Source of the DNA: JABMMZ01 sp040403495
GTDB taxonomy: Bacteria; Bacteroidota; Bacteroidia; NS11-12g; UBA955
DNA: 34,237 nucleotides
Direction: 5' to 3'
Assembly (NCBI GenBank): GCA_040403495.1
Contig: JBBAKM010000029.1
Span: 1 to 34,237, forward strand
In this document: in pieces, positions 15,895-24,735 of the stretch
Layout: each line of letters begins with the position of its first letter
Position numbering within the stretch: position 1 is the stretch's first letter
Translations under genes and position numbers: made by a program
The notes under the pieces: generated by a model
What the model was told of the DNA's origin: nothing
Database searches by the model: none
The model's input: only the letters and a program-made list of their open reading frames with translations

Positions 15895-17049
15895 CTATAA
15901 CGCTTTCATTCCTATGTTGTTTTGTACAAAGGTAGCTTTTTCTTTTACTTCTTGTATCGTTGCTCCCAAAACAGTAATGTGACCCATTTTGCGGTGCGGT
16001 TTGCTTGTACTTTTGTTGTACAAATGAATGTATATGCCCTCTGTTGAAAGTATTTGATCTAAGCCTGTTAATTCGTATTTCCCATTAACACCCTCAGCAC
16101 CAAGTAAATTTAACATTGCTGCCGGTTGAATAAGTTGGGTAGACCCCAATGGCATTTTCAGTAAAATACGATTTAACTGTTCATACTGACTGGTATAACA
16201 TGCCTCTATTGTGTGGTGGCCACTGTTGTGTGGTCGTGGAGCAATTTCATTGACATACAATTCATTGTTTTTGTCTAAAAACATTTCAATAGCAAAAAGA
16301 CCAACTCCATTTAATTTTTCAACACATTTTATAGCTAATTCTTTTGCCTTTTGTTCTATCTCCTCAGAAATATTGGCTGGTGAAAATAAAAACTCAACCA
16401 AATTAGTCTTAGGATTGAATTCCATTTCTACGGAAGGGAAAGTGTCAATTTCTCCCTGTTCATTTCGAGCAACAATGATGGCAATTTCAATTGCATTGGG
16501 AACAAAAGTTTCTATAACACAAGGTTCATCAAACGGAATACACAAAGGATTATTGGCGATTTCTTGTTTAGAAAGTAACTCAACCCCCTTGCCGTCGTAT
16601 CCACCCTTACGTAATTTTATAGCAACCTTTTCGCTGTTAAAGGTCTTTACTTTTTCAGCACAATCTGCTCTATTGTCTGCCAACAAATAAGGCGCAGTTG
16701 CAATTTGATGAGTACTAAAAAAATCTTTTTGTAAGCCTTTGTCTTGAATAATTTGCAACAACTGTGGAGATGGTATGATGCGTTTACCTGAAGCTTCTAA
16801 TTCAAGTAAAGTTTGGGTGTCAATATGTTCAATCTCGTAAGTGATTACATCACAGCGTTCTGCCAATTGTTTTATTTTTTCAGAATCATACAAATGACCC
16901 ACAATATGTTCGTTTGCAATTTGTTGTGCAGGTGCATTATCGGTTTCTAGTATTGTGTAATGAATATTCCATGGTTTCCCTGCCTCAATGAGCATTTTGC
17001 CCAACTGACCACCACCTATAATTCCGATTTTAATTGTTGAAGGAAGCAT
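15895..17049 (-). CDS. purK: N5-carboxyaminoimidazole ribonucleotide synthase PurK
   Basis: ATP-grasp enzyme joining AIR, bicarbonate and ATP to give N5-CAIR, directly before PurE in the pathway and in the operon. The start at 17049 gives 384 residues beginning MLPSTIKIGIIGGGQLGKML, with the GGGQLG motif at 12-17. An ATG at 17082 would add an 11-residue extension overlapping the upstream gene and is less likely. Other family marks are 'DVITYEIEHID', 'KLRKGGYDGKGVELL' (ATP-grasp loop), 'EIAPRPHNSGHHTIEAC' near the metal site, and 'MGHITVLG' at the C-terminus. Only 1 base separates it from the preceding gene's stop. Confidence 0.96.
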   Translation of the reverse strand: MLPSTIKIGIIGGGQLGKMLIEAGKPWNIHYTILETDNAPAQQIANEHIVGHLYDSEKIKQLAERCDVITYEIEHIDTQTLLELEASGKRIIPSPQLLQIIQDKGLQKDFFSTHQIATAPYLLADNRADCAEKVKTFNSEKVAIKLRKGGYDGKGVELLSKQEIANNPLCIPFDEPCVIETFVPNAIEIAIIVARNEQGEIDTFPSVEMEFNPKTNLVEFLFSPANISEEIEQKAKELAIKCVEKLNGVGLFAIEMFLDKNNELYVNEIAPRPHNSGHHTIEACYTSQYEQLNRILLKMPLGSTQLIQPAAMLNLLGAEGVNGKYELTGLDQILSTEGIYIHLYNKSTSKPHRKMGHITVLGATIQEVKEKATFVQNNIGMKAL

Positions 17050-17050
17050 T

Positions 17051-18397
17051 TTAATGTGCCTGCAAAAATAGTAATTTATCACTCAGTATCAATTCTTCTA
17101 TGTAATTCTTTCCATAGATATTCTCAAATGAGTCAATTTTTTGAGTGTTAAAGTAGTTGTAAAAGGATTTTTTTTCTTTTTGGTCTATCATTCCCGCCCT
17201 TGTCCACTTGTTCTTTTTTATTCCTACATCCGTAAATACCCGTTTCCCTTTTTTCATGGCTGTATACAATGTGCCCGATTGAATAGTGTCATGATTGATG
17301 AAATCAATGGGATAATTAAACCCTTTTTTATATAAAATTTGATTTTGTATAAGTGGCTGATTGCTCCAAATAAAAAGGTCCTTGGGGTGTTCCAAAGTTA
17401 TTTTTACTTGAGTTTGGGAGTTGTTCGTGTTAAATACATAATGTATAAGTATCCCAAAGGTAAAATTCCATACAAAAACAAGAACTAAAATATATCGGAT
17501 TAGCCCTTGTGCCTGAATTTGGAATTTATTGAGCAATAAGGCTATAATTATAAAAGGCAGCATAACCATAAACTCAACATTCCCATCAGATAAAAAAGCA
17601 AACAATAAGTGAAAAATAAAAGCCAAAATAAGGCCCCATTTTACATGTGGGAATGCTGTAGAGGTTTTAGTGAATTGATAAGTTGAGCGGTTTGACCATG
17701 TTTTTACGCCAAAATAAAAAGCAAGTAAAATTAGAAAAATAAAGAATTCAAAATAAGTAACAATGAAAATCATCATTTCGCCATGTAATTGTAAAAAAGT
17801 TCGGAAAAAATTTACAAATGTCAGAATAAACGAAATTGGTTTTACTTGAATAGAAGCATGTCCTCCCTGATATTCGCCCAATATATAAGTTAAAAAAGAG
17901 TCCTGTGTAGAGTGTATCAAAAACACCAAAACGTAGACAATAGGAATGATAGCAAAGGGGGTTGTAAATTTTAATTTTTCTTTGACCGATGAATCGGAAA
18001 AATAAAGCCCAAATACAAAGGCCAAACCCCACCACAAATGGACCTGATGGAACAAAATACTAAGAGCGGCAAATAATCCTGACAACAGCCATTTTGATTT
18101 GTTAAAGTAGAGGTTGGTAGAGAGTAAAGAGAGAAATAAAGGAATGATATAGGTTTCAGCTTCTATGGAATAACGCCAGAATCCGAAACAAACGCCACAG
18201 AGTAAACTGAGTAATAGTGCTTGATTTTTTGGGGAATTAAGTTTAAGAAAAATAGAATAGATGCAAAATAAAGAAGCAGTGGCAACAAGGCTATTCAATA
18301 TATTTAGACTGCTTATGGCTTCAATTTGCGGAATAAAAAACGAGATTAGTTGATGCCAAATAAAGCCTGTGAAATTGTAAAGAAGGTGATGATTCAT
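17051..18397 (-). CDS. Multi-pass membrane protein, GT-C-like glycosyltransferase candidate
   Basis: Strongly hydrophobic protein of about 448 residues with roughly ten membrane segments and a soluble C-terminal portion (about 330-448). The layout, with 'EAETYIIPLFLSLLS' and repeated helices, resembles polyprenol-phosphate-dependent GT-C transferases (PMT/ArnT/GT83-like); the exact family is not recognised. The first ATG on this frame is at 18397 and a TTG lies at 18400. However, the same frame is open back to 18556 and encodes a further membrane helix and a 'HIDAWYYAACVKH' loop, which looks like the missing N-terminus with the loop acidic residue of GT-C enzymes. No ATG, GTG or TTG occurs in that extension. 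The gene sits between the GGGP synthase and purK genes. Confidence 0.65.
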   Translation of the reverse strand: MNHHLLYNFTGFIWHQLISFFIPQIEAISSLNILNSLVATASLFCIYSIFLKLNSPKNQALLLSLLCGVCFGFWRYSIEAETYIIPLFLSLLSTNLYFNKSKWLLSGLFAALSILFHQVHLWWGLAFVFGLYFSDSSVKEKLKFTTPFAIIPIVYVLVFLIHSTQDSFLTYILGEYQGGHASIQVKPISFILTFVNFFRTFLQLHGEMMIFIVTYFEFFIFLILLAFYFGVKTWSNRSTYQFTKTSTAFPHVKWGLILAFIFHLLFAFLSDGNVEFMVMLPFIIIALLLNKFQIQAQGLIRYILVLVFVWNFTFGILIHYVFNTNNSQTQVKITLEHPKDLFIWSNQPLIQNQILYKKGFNYPIDFINHDTIQSGTLYTAMKKGKRVFTDVGIKKNKWTRAGMIDQKEKKSFYNYFNTQKIDSFENIYGKNYIEELILSDKLLFLQAH

Positions 18398-18556
18398 CAA
18401 TAAATCTTCTTGATGTTTAACGCATGCCGCATAATACCAAGCATCAATATGAGGATTAGGATTGGGGAATAATATAAAGAGTAAGCCAAGTCCTAAAAAC
18501 CACCAAAATATCGGTATGGAAACAGATTTAAGAATTTTGTGATGATATTTGATTGT
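18398..18556 (-). other. Coding-like N-terminal extension lacking a start codon
   Basis: This stretch is in frame with the membrane protein above and translates to a membrane helix (SIPIFWWFLGLGLLFILFP) followed by NPNPHIDAWYYAACVKHQEDLL. It is open up to a stop at 18557-18559 and overlaps the end of the GGGP synthase gene. Only rare start codons (ATT at 18535, ATA, ATC) are available, so either a non-canonical start, a +1 shift from the upstream gene, or a sequence error is needed. Confidence 0.6.
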
Positions 18557-19292
18557 TTAACTGATGTTTTACGGTAGAGATAGTTTCAATAAGATTGCTA
18601 TTGTCTTCCACGCCATTGCCAATAACAAGTAAATCGGCACCGGCAATATAGGCATCCACAGCATTTTGGGCGTTTTTAATACCACCACCAATGACAAGAG
18701 GGATTTGGGTGTGTTTTTTTACTTTTTGGATAAGTTCCGCCGGTATTGCGTTCAATGCGCCGCTGCCTGCATCCATATAGGTGCATTTAAAGCCAAGTAG
18801 TTGTCCTGCTAGGGCAGTTGCGGTTGCAATATCGGGTTTGTCGGAAGGAATAGGTTTGGTGTTGCTAATATAAGAGACACTGGTTTCGCGACCTCCATCA
18901 ATAAGAATGTATGCTGTGGGCACCACATCCAAATTACTTCGAATTAATAATGGGGCAGCATTTACGTGTTTGCCAATCAAATATTCTGGATTTCTGCCAC
19001 TAAGCAAAGACAAGAATAAAATACCATCTGCTTCGGGGGCAATCATCATTTCATTTCCGGGAAATAAATAAACAAAACCAGAATAATGTTGTTTAATACT
19101 TAGGATGGTATTTTGTAAATTACTACTGCTCAAAAGGCTACCACCTACTAAAATAAAATCCACCTGATTTTGCTCACAAAGTTGTGCAATATTTGAGACA
19201 CTTTCGTTGTTTTTGTCAGGGTCTATCAACACTGCAAGCGCTTTTTTGTGGTCGATTTGACAAGTTATTAGTTTTGTTGTAAATTGGGACAT
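18528..19292 (-). CDS. Geranylgeranylglyceryl/heptaprenylglyceryl phosphate synthase family protein
   Basis: TIM-barrel prenyltransferase of 254 residues that joins glycerol-1-phosphate to a polyprenyl diphosphate. Family marks are 'LAVLIDPDK' (residues 19-27), 'DFILVGGSLL', 'YLFPGNEMMIAPEADGILFLSLLSGRNPEYLIG', 'YILIDGG', 'CTYMDAGSGA' and 'IPLVIGGGIKNAQNA' (phosphate binding). Homologues of this archaeal-lipid-type enzyme occur broadly in Bacteroidota (group II GGGPS), where the physiological product is not well settled. It is the first gene of the minus-strand run reaching 14134. Confidence 0.92.
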   Translation of the reverse strand: MSQFTTKLITCQIDHKKALAVLIDPDKNNESVSNIAQLCEQNQVDFILVGGSLLSSSNLQNTILSIKQHYSGFVYLFPGNEMMIAPEADGILFLSLLSGRNPEYLIGKHVNAAPLLIRSNLDVVPTAYILIDGGRETSVSYISNTKPIPSDKPDIATATALAGQLLGFKCTYMDAGSGALNAIPAELIQKVKKHTQIPLVIGGGIKNAQNAVDAYIAGADLLVIGNGVEDNSNLIETISTVKHQLNNQISSQNS

Positions 19293-19547
19293 GAAAACCT
19301 TTAGAAGTTATTAAATACGGAGGGTAAAAGTAACACATTTTTTTAAAAAACAAGTAAAATTACACTTAATTTTTGTTTTCAACATAGCAAAAATAACATC
19401 AGTAAAGGGTTTTGCATTTTATGTGGAAAAGTCCATTTTAAATTGTCCATTGAATAAGATTAGTTTTGAAGGACTTCTTTGCAGAAAATGCATCGAAGTC
19501 TTTTTAATTTAAAACCAATAGATTACAAAAAATAAACCATATAGCGT
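19293..19547. other. Intergenic region between divergent GGGPS and nrdJ genes
   Basis: This 255-base gap separates two divergent genes. Visible in it are a possible -7 box TAGTTTTG (19461-19468) for nrdJ, the hairpin with T-run at 19472-19505, and an upstream AAGTCC (19429-19434) that could pair with the hairpin's GGACTT. There is no cobalamin-riboswitch B12 box, although the nrdJ product depends on B12. Confidence 0.5.
19472..19505 (+). terminator. Hairpin with T-run in the nrdJ leader (possible attenuator)
   Basis: GACTTC (19472-19477) pairs with GAAGTC (19495-19500). After a 2x2 internal loop, TGCA (19480-19483) pairs with TGCA (19489-19492) over a GAAAA loop; TTTTT follows at once. It looks like an intrinsic terminator 43 bases before the nrdJ ATG. 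An upstream AAGTCC could compete for the left arm. Function as an attenuator is inference. Confidence 0.45.
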
Positions 19548-22500
19548 ATGCAGCAAAACCTTGACCAAATGAAAAAAGGCCTCAAATTTGAGAGGCTAAA
19601 CACCAAAGAGGGCGTTTCCCCTTTTGACTTATTCCAATACGAATACCGTACATCGGCCATTAAGAATCCAAATGGTGATGTGGTGTTTGAAATGAAAAAT
19701 GTAGAAGTGCCTGCTTCATGGAGTCAGGTGGCTACAGATATTCTAGCACAAAAGTATTTTAGAAAAGCAGGTGTGCCTTTAGAAGATGGTTCACTAGGAA
19801 GTGAGACTAGTGTGAAACAAGTGGCTCATCGTTTGGCTGATTGCTGGAGACAATGGGGTGAAAAACACAATTACTTTGCTTCAGCTAATGATGCTCAAGT
19901 GTTTTATGAAGAATTGGTTTTCTCTATAATAGCTCAACAATCTGCACCTAATTCTCCTCAATGGTTTAACACAGGATTACATTCTGCATATGGTATTACA
20001 GGTAATCCTCAAGGGCATTATTACGTAGATCCTGATACTGAGAAATTAATGCGTTCAACTTCTGCATACGAACGCCCTCAGCCTCATGCATGTTTTATTT
20101 TATCTGTTGATGATGATTTGGTAAATGAAGGTGGTATCATGGATTTATGGGTTCGTGAAGCACGTATTTTTAAATATGGTTCTGGTGTGGGTACCAATTT
20201 CTCTAGAATTAGAGGTAATGGTGAAAAATTATCAGGTGGAGGAACTTCTTCAGGTTTAATGTCATTCTTGAAAATAGGTGACAGAGCTGCTGGTGCAATC
20301 AAATCTGGTGGAACAACAAGAAGAGCTGCTAAAATGGTTTGTCTAGACTTAGACCATCCTGAGATAATGTCTTTCGTTAATTGGAAGAAAGAAGAAGAGA
20401 AAAAAGTAGCTGCTTTAATAGATGCAGGTTACCCAAGCGATTATGAAGGTGAAGCATACGCAACAGTGTCTGGTCAAAATTCAAATAACTCAGTTCGTAT
20501 TCCTAATAAATTCTTTGAAGCACTAAAACAAGATACCAATTGGCAACTAATTGGTCGTGCTAAAGGAAATGTAATGAAAGAAATTCCTGCAAGAGAAGTT
20601 TGGGATGCAATTGGTGACGCTGCTTGGGCATGTGCTGACCCAGGAGTGCAATACGATGATACTATCAATGAATGGCATACTTGCCCAGAAGGTGGTCGTA
20701 TCAATGCTTCTAACCCTTGTTCTGAATACATGTTCTTAGACAATACTGCTTGTAATTTGGCTTCTTTGAACTTGATGAAGTTTTTTGATGCTGATAAATT
20801 AGAGTTTGATATTGCTTCTTATGAATATGCGATTCGTTTGTGGACTGTAGTTTTGGAGGTGTCTGTATTAATGGCTCAATTCCCAAGTAAAGAAGTAGCT
20901 CAATTGAGTTACGAATACCGTACTTTAGGTCTTGGATATGCTAACTTAGGTGCTTTATTAATGGTATCTGGTATTCCTTACGACAGTCCAAAAGCTTCTG
21001 CTATCTGTGGTTCATTGACTGCAATATTAACAGGACAATCATACGCTACAAGTGCTGAAATGGCCGCTGTAAAAGGACCATTCAAAATGTATGAGAAAAA
21101 CAAAAAACACATGTTGCGCGTTATCCGCAACCACCGCTATGCAGCATACAATACACCACTGGCTTACGAAGGATTAAGTATTCCTGCAGTAGGTATCGAT
21201 CCTCAATACTGCCCTGAAGATTTATTGAGATCAGCTTGTAATGCATGGGACAAAGCTTTAATGCTAGGTGAAAAATTTGGTTACCGCAATGCCCAATCTA
21301 CAGTAATAGCTCCTACAGGAACTATTGGATTAGTGATGGATTGTGATACTACTGGTATCGAGCCTGATTTCGCACTTGTTAAATTTAAAAAATTAAGTGG
21401 TGGTGGTTATTTTAAAATCATCAACCAAGCAGTTCCTTCTGCCCTTAAAACATTAGGTTACACTCAAGAAGAGTCTGATGCTATTATCAATTTTGCTAAA
21501 GGACACGCCACTTTAAAAGGTGCTCCATTTATCAATCATGAAACATTGATGGCAAAAGGATTTTCTGCAGAAGATATTCAAGTAGTAGAAGCTCAATTGG
21601 AACGTGCTTTCGATATTGACTTCGTATTTAATATTGCTACTTTAGGTGAAACAATGTTGCAAAAATTAGGATTTACGCCTGCACAATACAATGACGTTAA
21701 CTTTAATTTGTTACACGCTTTAGGCTTTAAATATGCTGATATTGAAAAAGCGAATGAATTCGTAACTGGAACAATGTCTATAGAAGGTGCTCCTTACTTA
21801 AAAGAAGAACACTATCCTGTGTTTGATACTGCAAACAAATGTGGTAAAAACGGAACCCGTTTCTTACATGCACATTCTCATATTCGTATGATGGCAGCAG
21901 CACAACCATTCATTTCTGGTGCTATTTCAAAAACAATCAACTTGCCAAACGAAGCTTCAGTAGAAGATATCAAATCATGCTACGAACTAAGTTGGAAATT
22001 AGGTATCAAAGCGAATGCACTATACAGAGATGGTTGTAAATTGTCTCAACCATTGTCAAACAAATCTGACAAAAAAGTAGATGTAACCGAAGATGCTGTA
22101 AGCGACCAAGTAGACGTAGTAGAAAAAGCAGTTGGTATCAATGCCACAACTAGAGTTGAAGACTTAACACCAGAAATAGTGTTAGAAGCAGCTCGATTGA
22201 TTATCAACAATAGCAATAACCCATCTTTCAAACAACAATTATCAAATATTGCGACTCGTAAAGTATTGCCAAACAAACGCAAAGGCTTTACTCAAAAATC
22301 TAAAATTGATGGTAATACAGTGTTTGTAAGAACAGGTGAATACGAAGATGGAACATTGGGTGAAATATTTGTAGATATGCACAAAGAAGGCGCTAGTTTC
22401 CGTTCATTAATGAACTGTTTTGCTATCGCGGTTTCTATTGGTCTTCAATATGGCGTTCCATTGGAAGAGTATTATGACAAATTTACATTCAGCAGATTTG

Positions 22501-22892
22501 AACCAAGCGGAATGGTAGAAGGTCATGACAACATCAAATCATCAACTTCTGTTGTAGATTTTATCTTCAGATTATTAGGATTTGAATACCTAAACAGACA
22601 AGAACAATTGCATATTAAACCAAAAATTGTAGATGAAATCAGTCCAATTGATGCTTCATACAACTTGGCGCAAAATGAAATTCAAATGACTACAACTTCT
22701 TCAATTACTGAAACTAACTTGTCTTCAGTAGTAAAAAAAGAAGTGAAACAAGAAGTAAAACAAGTGGTTAAAGCTAATTTACCACCAAGTATGGGTGATG
22801 CACCTGCATGCAAAAGCTGTGGTAATATTACAGTTCGCTCAGGCACATGTTACACTTGCTTAACTTGTGGAACTACGAGCGGTTGTAGTTAA
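19548..22892 (+). CDS. nrdJ: Adenosylcobalamin-dependent (class II) ribonucleotide reductase
   Basis: Enzyme of 1114 residues that reduces ribonucleotides to deoxyribonucleotides using B12 instead of a radical-generating small subunit, working with or without oxygen. Evidence: 'SIIAQQSAPNSPQWFNTGLH' near 130, 'FKYGSGVGTNFSRIRG' with 'SGGGTSSGLMSFLKIGDRAAGAIKSGGTTRRAAKM' (specificity and effector regions), 'NPCSEYMFLDNTACNLASLNL' with Cys391, and 'APTGTIGLVMDCDTTGIEPDFALVKFKKLSGGGYF'. The C-terminal region carries a TSCPD-like domain (about 905-1025) and a cysteine-rich tail, CKSCG...CYTCLTCG...C, a zinc-ribbon or redox tail. Its codons look more optimised than the accessory genes, fitting high expression. 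It is monocistronic with its own terminator. Confidence 0.97.
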   Translation: MQQNLDQMKKGLKFERLNTKEGVSPFDLFQYEYRTSAIKNPNGDVVFEMKNVEVPASWSQVATDILAQKYFRKAGVPLEDGSLGSETSVKQVAHRLADCWRQWGEKHNYFASANDAQVFYEELVFSIIAQQSAPNSPQWFNTGLHSAYGITGNPQGHYYVDPDTEKLMRSTSAYERPQPHACFILSVDDDLVNEGGIMDLWVREARIFKYGSGVGTNFSRIRGNGEKLSGGGTSSGLMSFLKIGDRAAGAIKSGGTTRRAAKMVCLDLDHPEIMSFVNWKKEEEKKVAALIDAGYPSDYEGEAYATVSGQNSNNSVRIPNKFFEALKQDTNWQLIGRAKGNVMKEIPAREVWDAIGDAAWACADPGVQYDDTINEWHTCPEGGRINASNPCSEYMFLDNTACNLASLNLMKFFDADKLEFDIASYEYAIRLWTVVLEVSVLMAQFPSKEVAQLSYEYRTLGLGYANLGALLMVSGIPYDSPKASAICGSLTAILTGQSYATSAEMAAVKGPFKMYEKNKKHMLRVIRNHRYAAYNTPLAYEGLSIPAVGIDPQYCPEDLLRSACNAWDKALMLGEKFGYRNAQSTVIAPTGTIGLVMDCDTTGIEPDFALVKFKKLSGGGYFKIINQAVPSALKTLGYTQEESDAIINFAKGHATLKGAPFINHETLMAKGFSAEDIQVVEAQLERAFDIDFVFNIATLGETMLQKLGFTPAQYNDVNFNLLHALGFKYADIEKANEFVTGTMSIEGAPYLKEEHYPVFDTANKCGKNGTRFLHAHSHIRMMAAAQPFISGAISKTINLPNEASVEDIKSCYELSWKLGIKANALYRDGCKLSQPLSNKSDKKVDVTEDAVSDQVDVVEKAVGINATTRVEDLTPEIVLEAARLIINNSNNPSFKQQLSNIATRKVLPNKRKGFTQKSKIDGNTVFVRTGEYEDGTLGEIFVDMHKEGASFRSLMNCFAIAVSIGLQYGVPLEEYYDKFTFSRFEPSGMVEGHDNIKSSTSVVDFIFRLLGFEYLNRQEQLHIKPKIVDEISPIDASYNLAQNEIQMTTTSSITETNLSSVVKKEVKQEVKQVVKANLPPSMGDAPACKSCGNITVRSGTCYTCLTCGTTSGCS

Positions 22893-22914
22893 TAGATACT
22901 TGAAAACTTGATAC

Positions 22915-22950
22915 AAAAAAAGCGACTTTCTCTTGGAAGTCGCTTTTTTT
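22915..22950 (+). terminator. Strong intrinsic terminator of nrdJ
   Basis: GCGACTT (22922-22928) pairs with AAGTCGC (22937-22943), extended by one G-T and one C-G pair inside. It is flanked by A7 and T7, which also pair. It lies 22 bases after the nrdJ stop. Confidence 0.92.
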
Positions 22951-23084
22951 ATGGAGTCGAAGTGGCAGATTCAATCAATTATTTTTCAGCTCCATACTAT
23001 GACTTTAGTTTTCAATTTCGTCTCATTAAAATTGATGGGTTAATAATAAAAACTAATAAATTGCGTTCAAATTTTAATAACAAA

Positions 23085-24443
23085 ATGAATCAACAATTTA
23101 ACTATAAAAATGTGCTTCTGTTTACGTTGATAATTTTTGTTAACTTAACTTTTGTTACAAGTGCCTTTTCTCAAAAACCTCAATTAATTATTCCTAATCA
23201 AAGTCATTTGTATAATGGCATAGAAAATCAATGTTTTATTAAGGTATTTGACAATAAACAATACATTTTGAAATCATTAGATACCGAAAGAGTAATAATT
23301 AAACATATTCAGGACAGGGAATACAATATTGATGTAAAATATCACACTTCAAAAACTACCTCAATAGTAATTGGTCTTAAAAATAAGAATAGAATTGATT
23401 GGATTGATACTGTCAGTTTTGAAGTAAAACAGCTGGAAAAACCTAGGGTATTTATAGACAGTCTTGAAATTCCTTTTACTTATGGAGACAAAATCAATAT
23501 TAGTTTTTTGCCGAATAAAATCAAGTTGTTTTGTTCTTATGGAAATAACTATTTGGATGAACAGCAAAATTATAAAATCTTTAAGTTTAGATTGTTGCTG
23601 TTAACAAAAGATAATGGCCTGTTTGAATTAAACTCTAATTCGGATTCTTTGACAAACAAACAACTTAGTATTATTAAATCTAAATTACAGCCAAATATTA
23701 TATTGCTTTTTGATGGCATTTATGTTACAAATAAAAACAACAACACCAAACTTTTAAATCCATTAGTGCTCAATTACCAAGAAACGGAAAAGTATAATAT
23801 GCAATTTAATTGCGATTATTTAGTGCAAGGTTATGTGAGAAGAAATGGTAAACTTTATAATTACAATACCAATCAGCTGAATTTGTTTTACCAAGTTAGT
23901 GATACTTTGATTAAGGACAGTATATGGAAATTTTCAACAATAGATAAAAGTAAAGGTGAGTTTGTTTGTAATCAAATGGACAGTTTTGCTAATAACAAAA
24001 AAATTAAGTCCTACTTTTTAAATTTTAAGAAGCTAAGTGAAGTTAAATACATCAATGATTCTATGGCAGAAATGCGTAATTATTATGAAAATGGGGTATT
24101 ACACCAAAAGGGCATGGTTTTATTGGAGACTGATTATCGTAAATATACTTATGATTCTTATTATCTGGAGCATTGTGAAGAAGACTGGTGTTGTAGTCCA
24201 AGTGATTTTATCCAAGATACCATCTATTCAAATCATTTAGATGACATGGAAAGTACAACTTTCCCTATTGGAAATTGGAAAATATATGGTAAAAATGGTA
24301 AACTGCTTATTGATATGAATTTTACGACCAAAGAAATAGAAGAAAACTATTTAAATAGGAGAAAGTACTTTCAAATGATACCAAAAGGGGATTGCTTAAT
24401 TTATGACAAAGAGGGTAATTTAATTAATAAAATAAACTATTAA
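23085..24443 (+). CDS. Exported protein of unknown function with C-terminal MORN-like repeats
   Basis: Protein of 452 residues when started at 23085 (MNQQFNYKNVLLFTLIIFVNLTFVTSAFSQ), which gives a clean signal peptide. The frame is open further upstream to 22908 but that would run through the nrdJ terminator. The first 110 residues of the mature part ('LIIPNQSHLYNGIENQCFIKVFDN') resemble the small beta domains found near the C-terminus of GldM-like proteins. The C-terminal third contains 'YYENGVLHQKGMVLL', 'GNWKIYGKNGKLLIDMNF' and 'GDCLIYDKEGNLINKINY', a MORN/YwqK-like antiparallel repeat. A CxxxxWCC cluster (HCEEDWCCS) precedes them. No enzyme motif is seen. It stands alone, AT-rich. Confidence 0.7.
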   Translation: MNQQFNYKNVLLFTLIIFVNLTFVTSAFSQKPQLIIPNQSHLYNGIENQCFIKVFDNKQYILKSLDTERVIIKHIQDREYNIDVKYHTSKTTSIVIGLKNKNRIDWIDTVSFEVKQLEKPRVFIDSLEIPFTYGDKINISFLPNKIKLFCSYGNNYLDEQQNYKIFKFRLLLLTKDNGLFELNSNSDSLTNKQLSIIKSKLQPNIILLFDGIYVTNKNNNTKLLNPLVLNYQETEKYNMQFNCDYLVQGYVRRNGKLYNYNTNQLNLFYQVSDTLIKDSIWKFSTIDKSKGEFVCNQMDSFANNKKIKSYFLNFKKLSEVKYINDSMAEMRNYYENGVLHQKGMVLLETDYRKYTYDSYYLEHCEEDWCCSPSDFIQDTIYSNHLDDMESTTFPIGNWKIYGKNGKLLIDMNFTTKEIEENYLNRRKYFQMIPKGDCLIYDKEGNLINKINY

Positions 24444-24476
24444 GATTTTTTTTTAAGGAGATAACTCCCTCATATA

Positions 24477-24734
24477 CTATACTATCAATCCAGCCGATTC
24501 TTTAAATAACCAATACAATACGATTGAAACCAAAGTTATAAATAACATAGCAATGGGAACAACCCATGTTTTTTTGTTGCCGTATAGTGTGGCTAATCCC
24601 AAATAAATAAGCAATAGTGGCCAAAACTTTAAAACCACATTCCAATTGATGTTCAATAAATCGAAATTGCGAAGTAATAAAACCACGCCCAATATCGATA
24701 ATAAAAGTCCCGCTGTAAAATTCTGATTTTTCAT
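24477..24734 (-). CDS. DUF5668-like small membrane protein
   Basis: Protein of 85 residues with three hydrophobic segments: 'FTAGLLLSILGVVLLLRNFDLL', 'FWPLLLIYLGLATLYG' and 'VVPIAMLFITLVSIVLYWLF'. The 'L.LGV.LLL.N....N...V..FWPLLLI..G' pattern is that of the LiaI/DUF5668 N-terminal module, common in Bacteroidota next to PspC proteins, and linked in Firmicutes to cell-envelope stress. It lies 1 base downstream of the PspC gene, so they are one operon. A weak GGAG-ataa-CTCC hairpin (24456-24467) sits between its end and the convergent gene. Confidence 0.75.
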   Translation of the reverse strand: MKNQNFTAGLLLSILGVVLLLRNFDLLNINWNVVLKFWPLLLIYLGLATLYGNKKTWVVPIAMLFITLVSIVLYWLFKESAGLIV

Positions 24735-24735
24735 A

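Noticed and set aside
19293..19547. Cobalamin riboswitch for nrdJ
   Set aside because: No B12-box sequence and not enough conserved helices; only the simple hairpin is present.
22950..22996. tRNA-like stretch (TATGGAG ... CTCCATA, GAAGTGGCAGATTC)
   Set aside because: The 7-bp arms are only 33 bases apart and no T-loop or anticodon arm can be formed; not a tRNA gene.
22908..23084. Upstream extension of the exported protein at 23085
   Set aside because: The frame would run through the nrdJ terminator and lacks a signal peptide; the ATG at 23085 gives a clean one.
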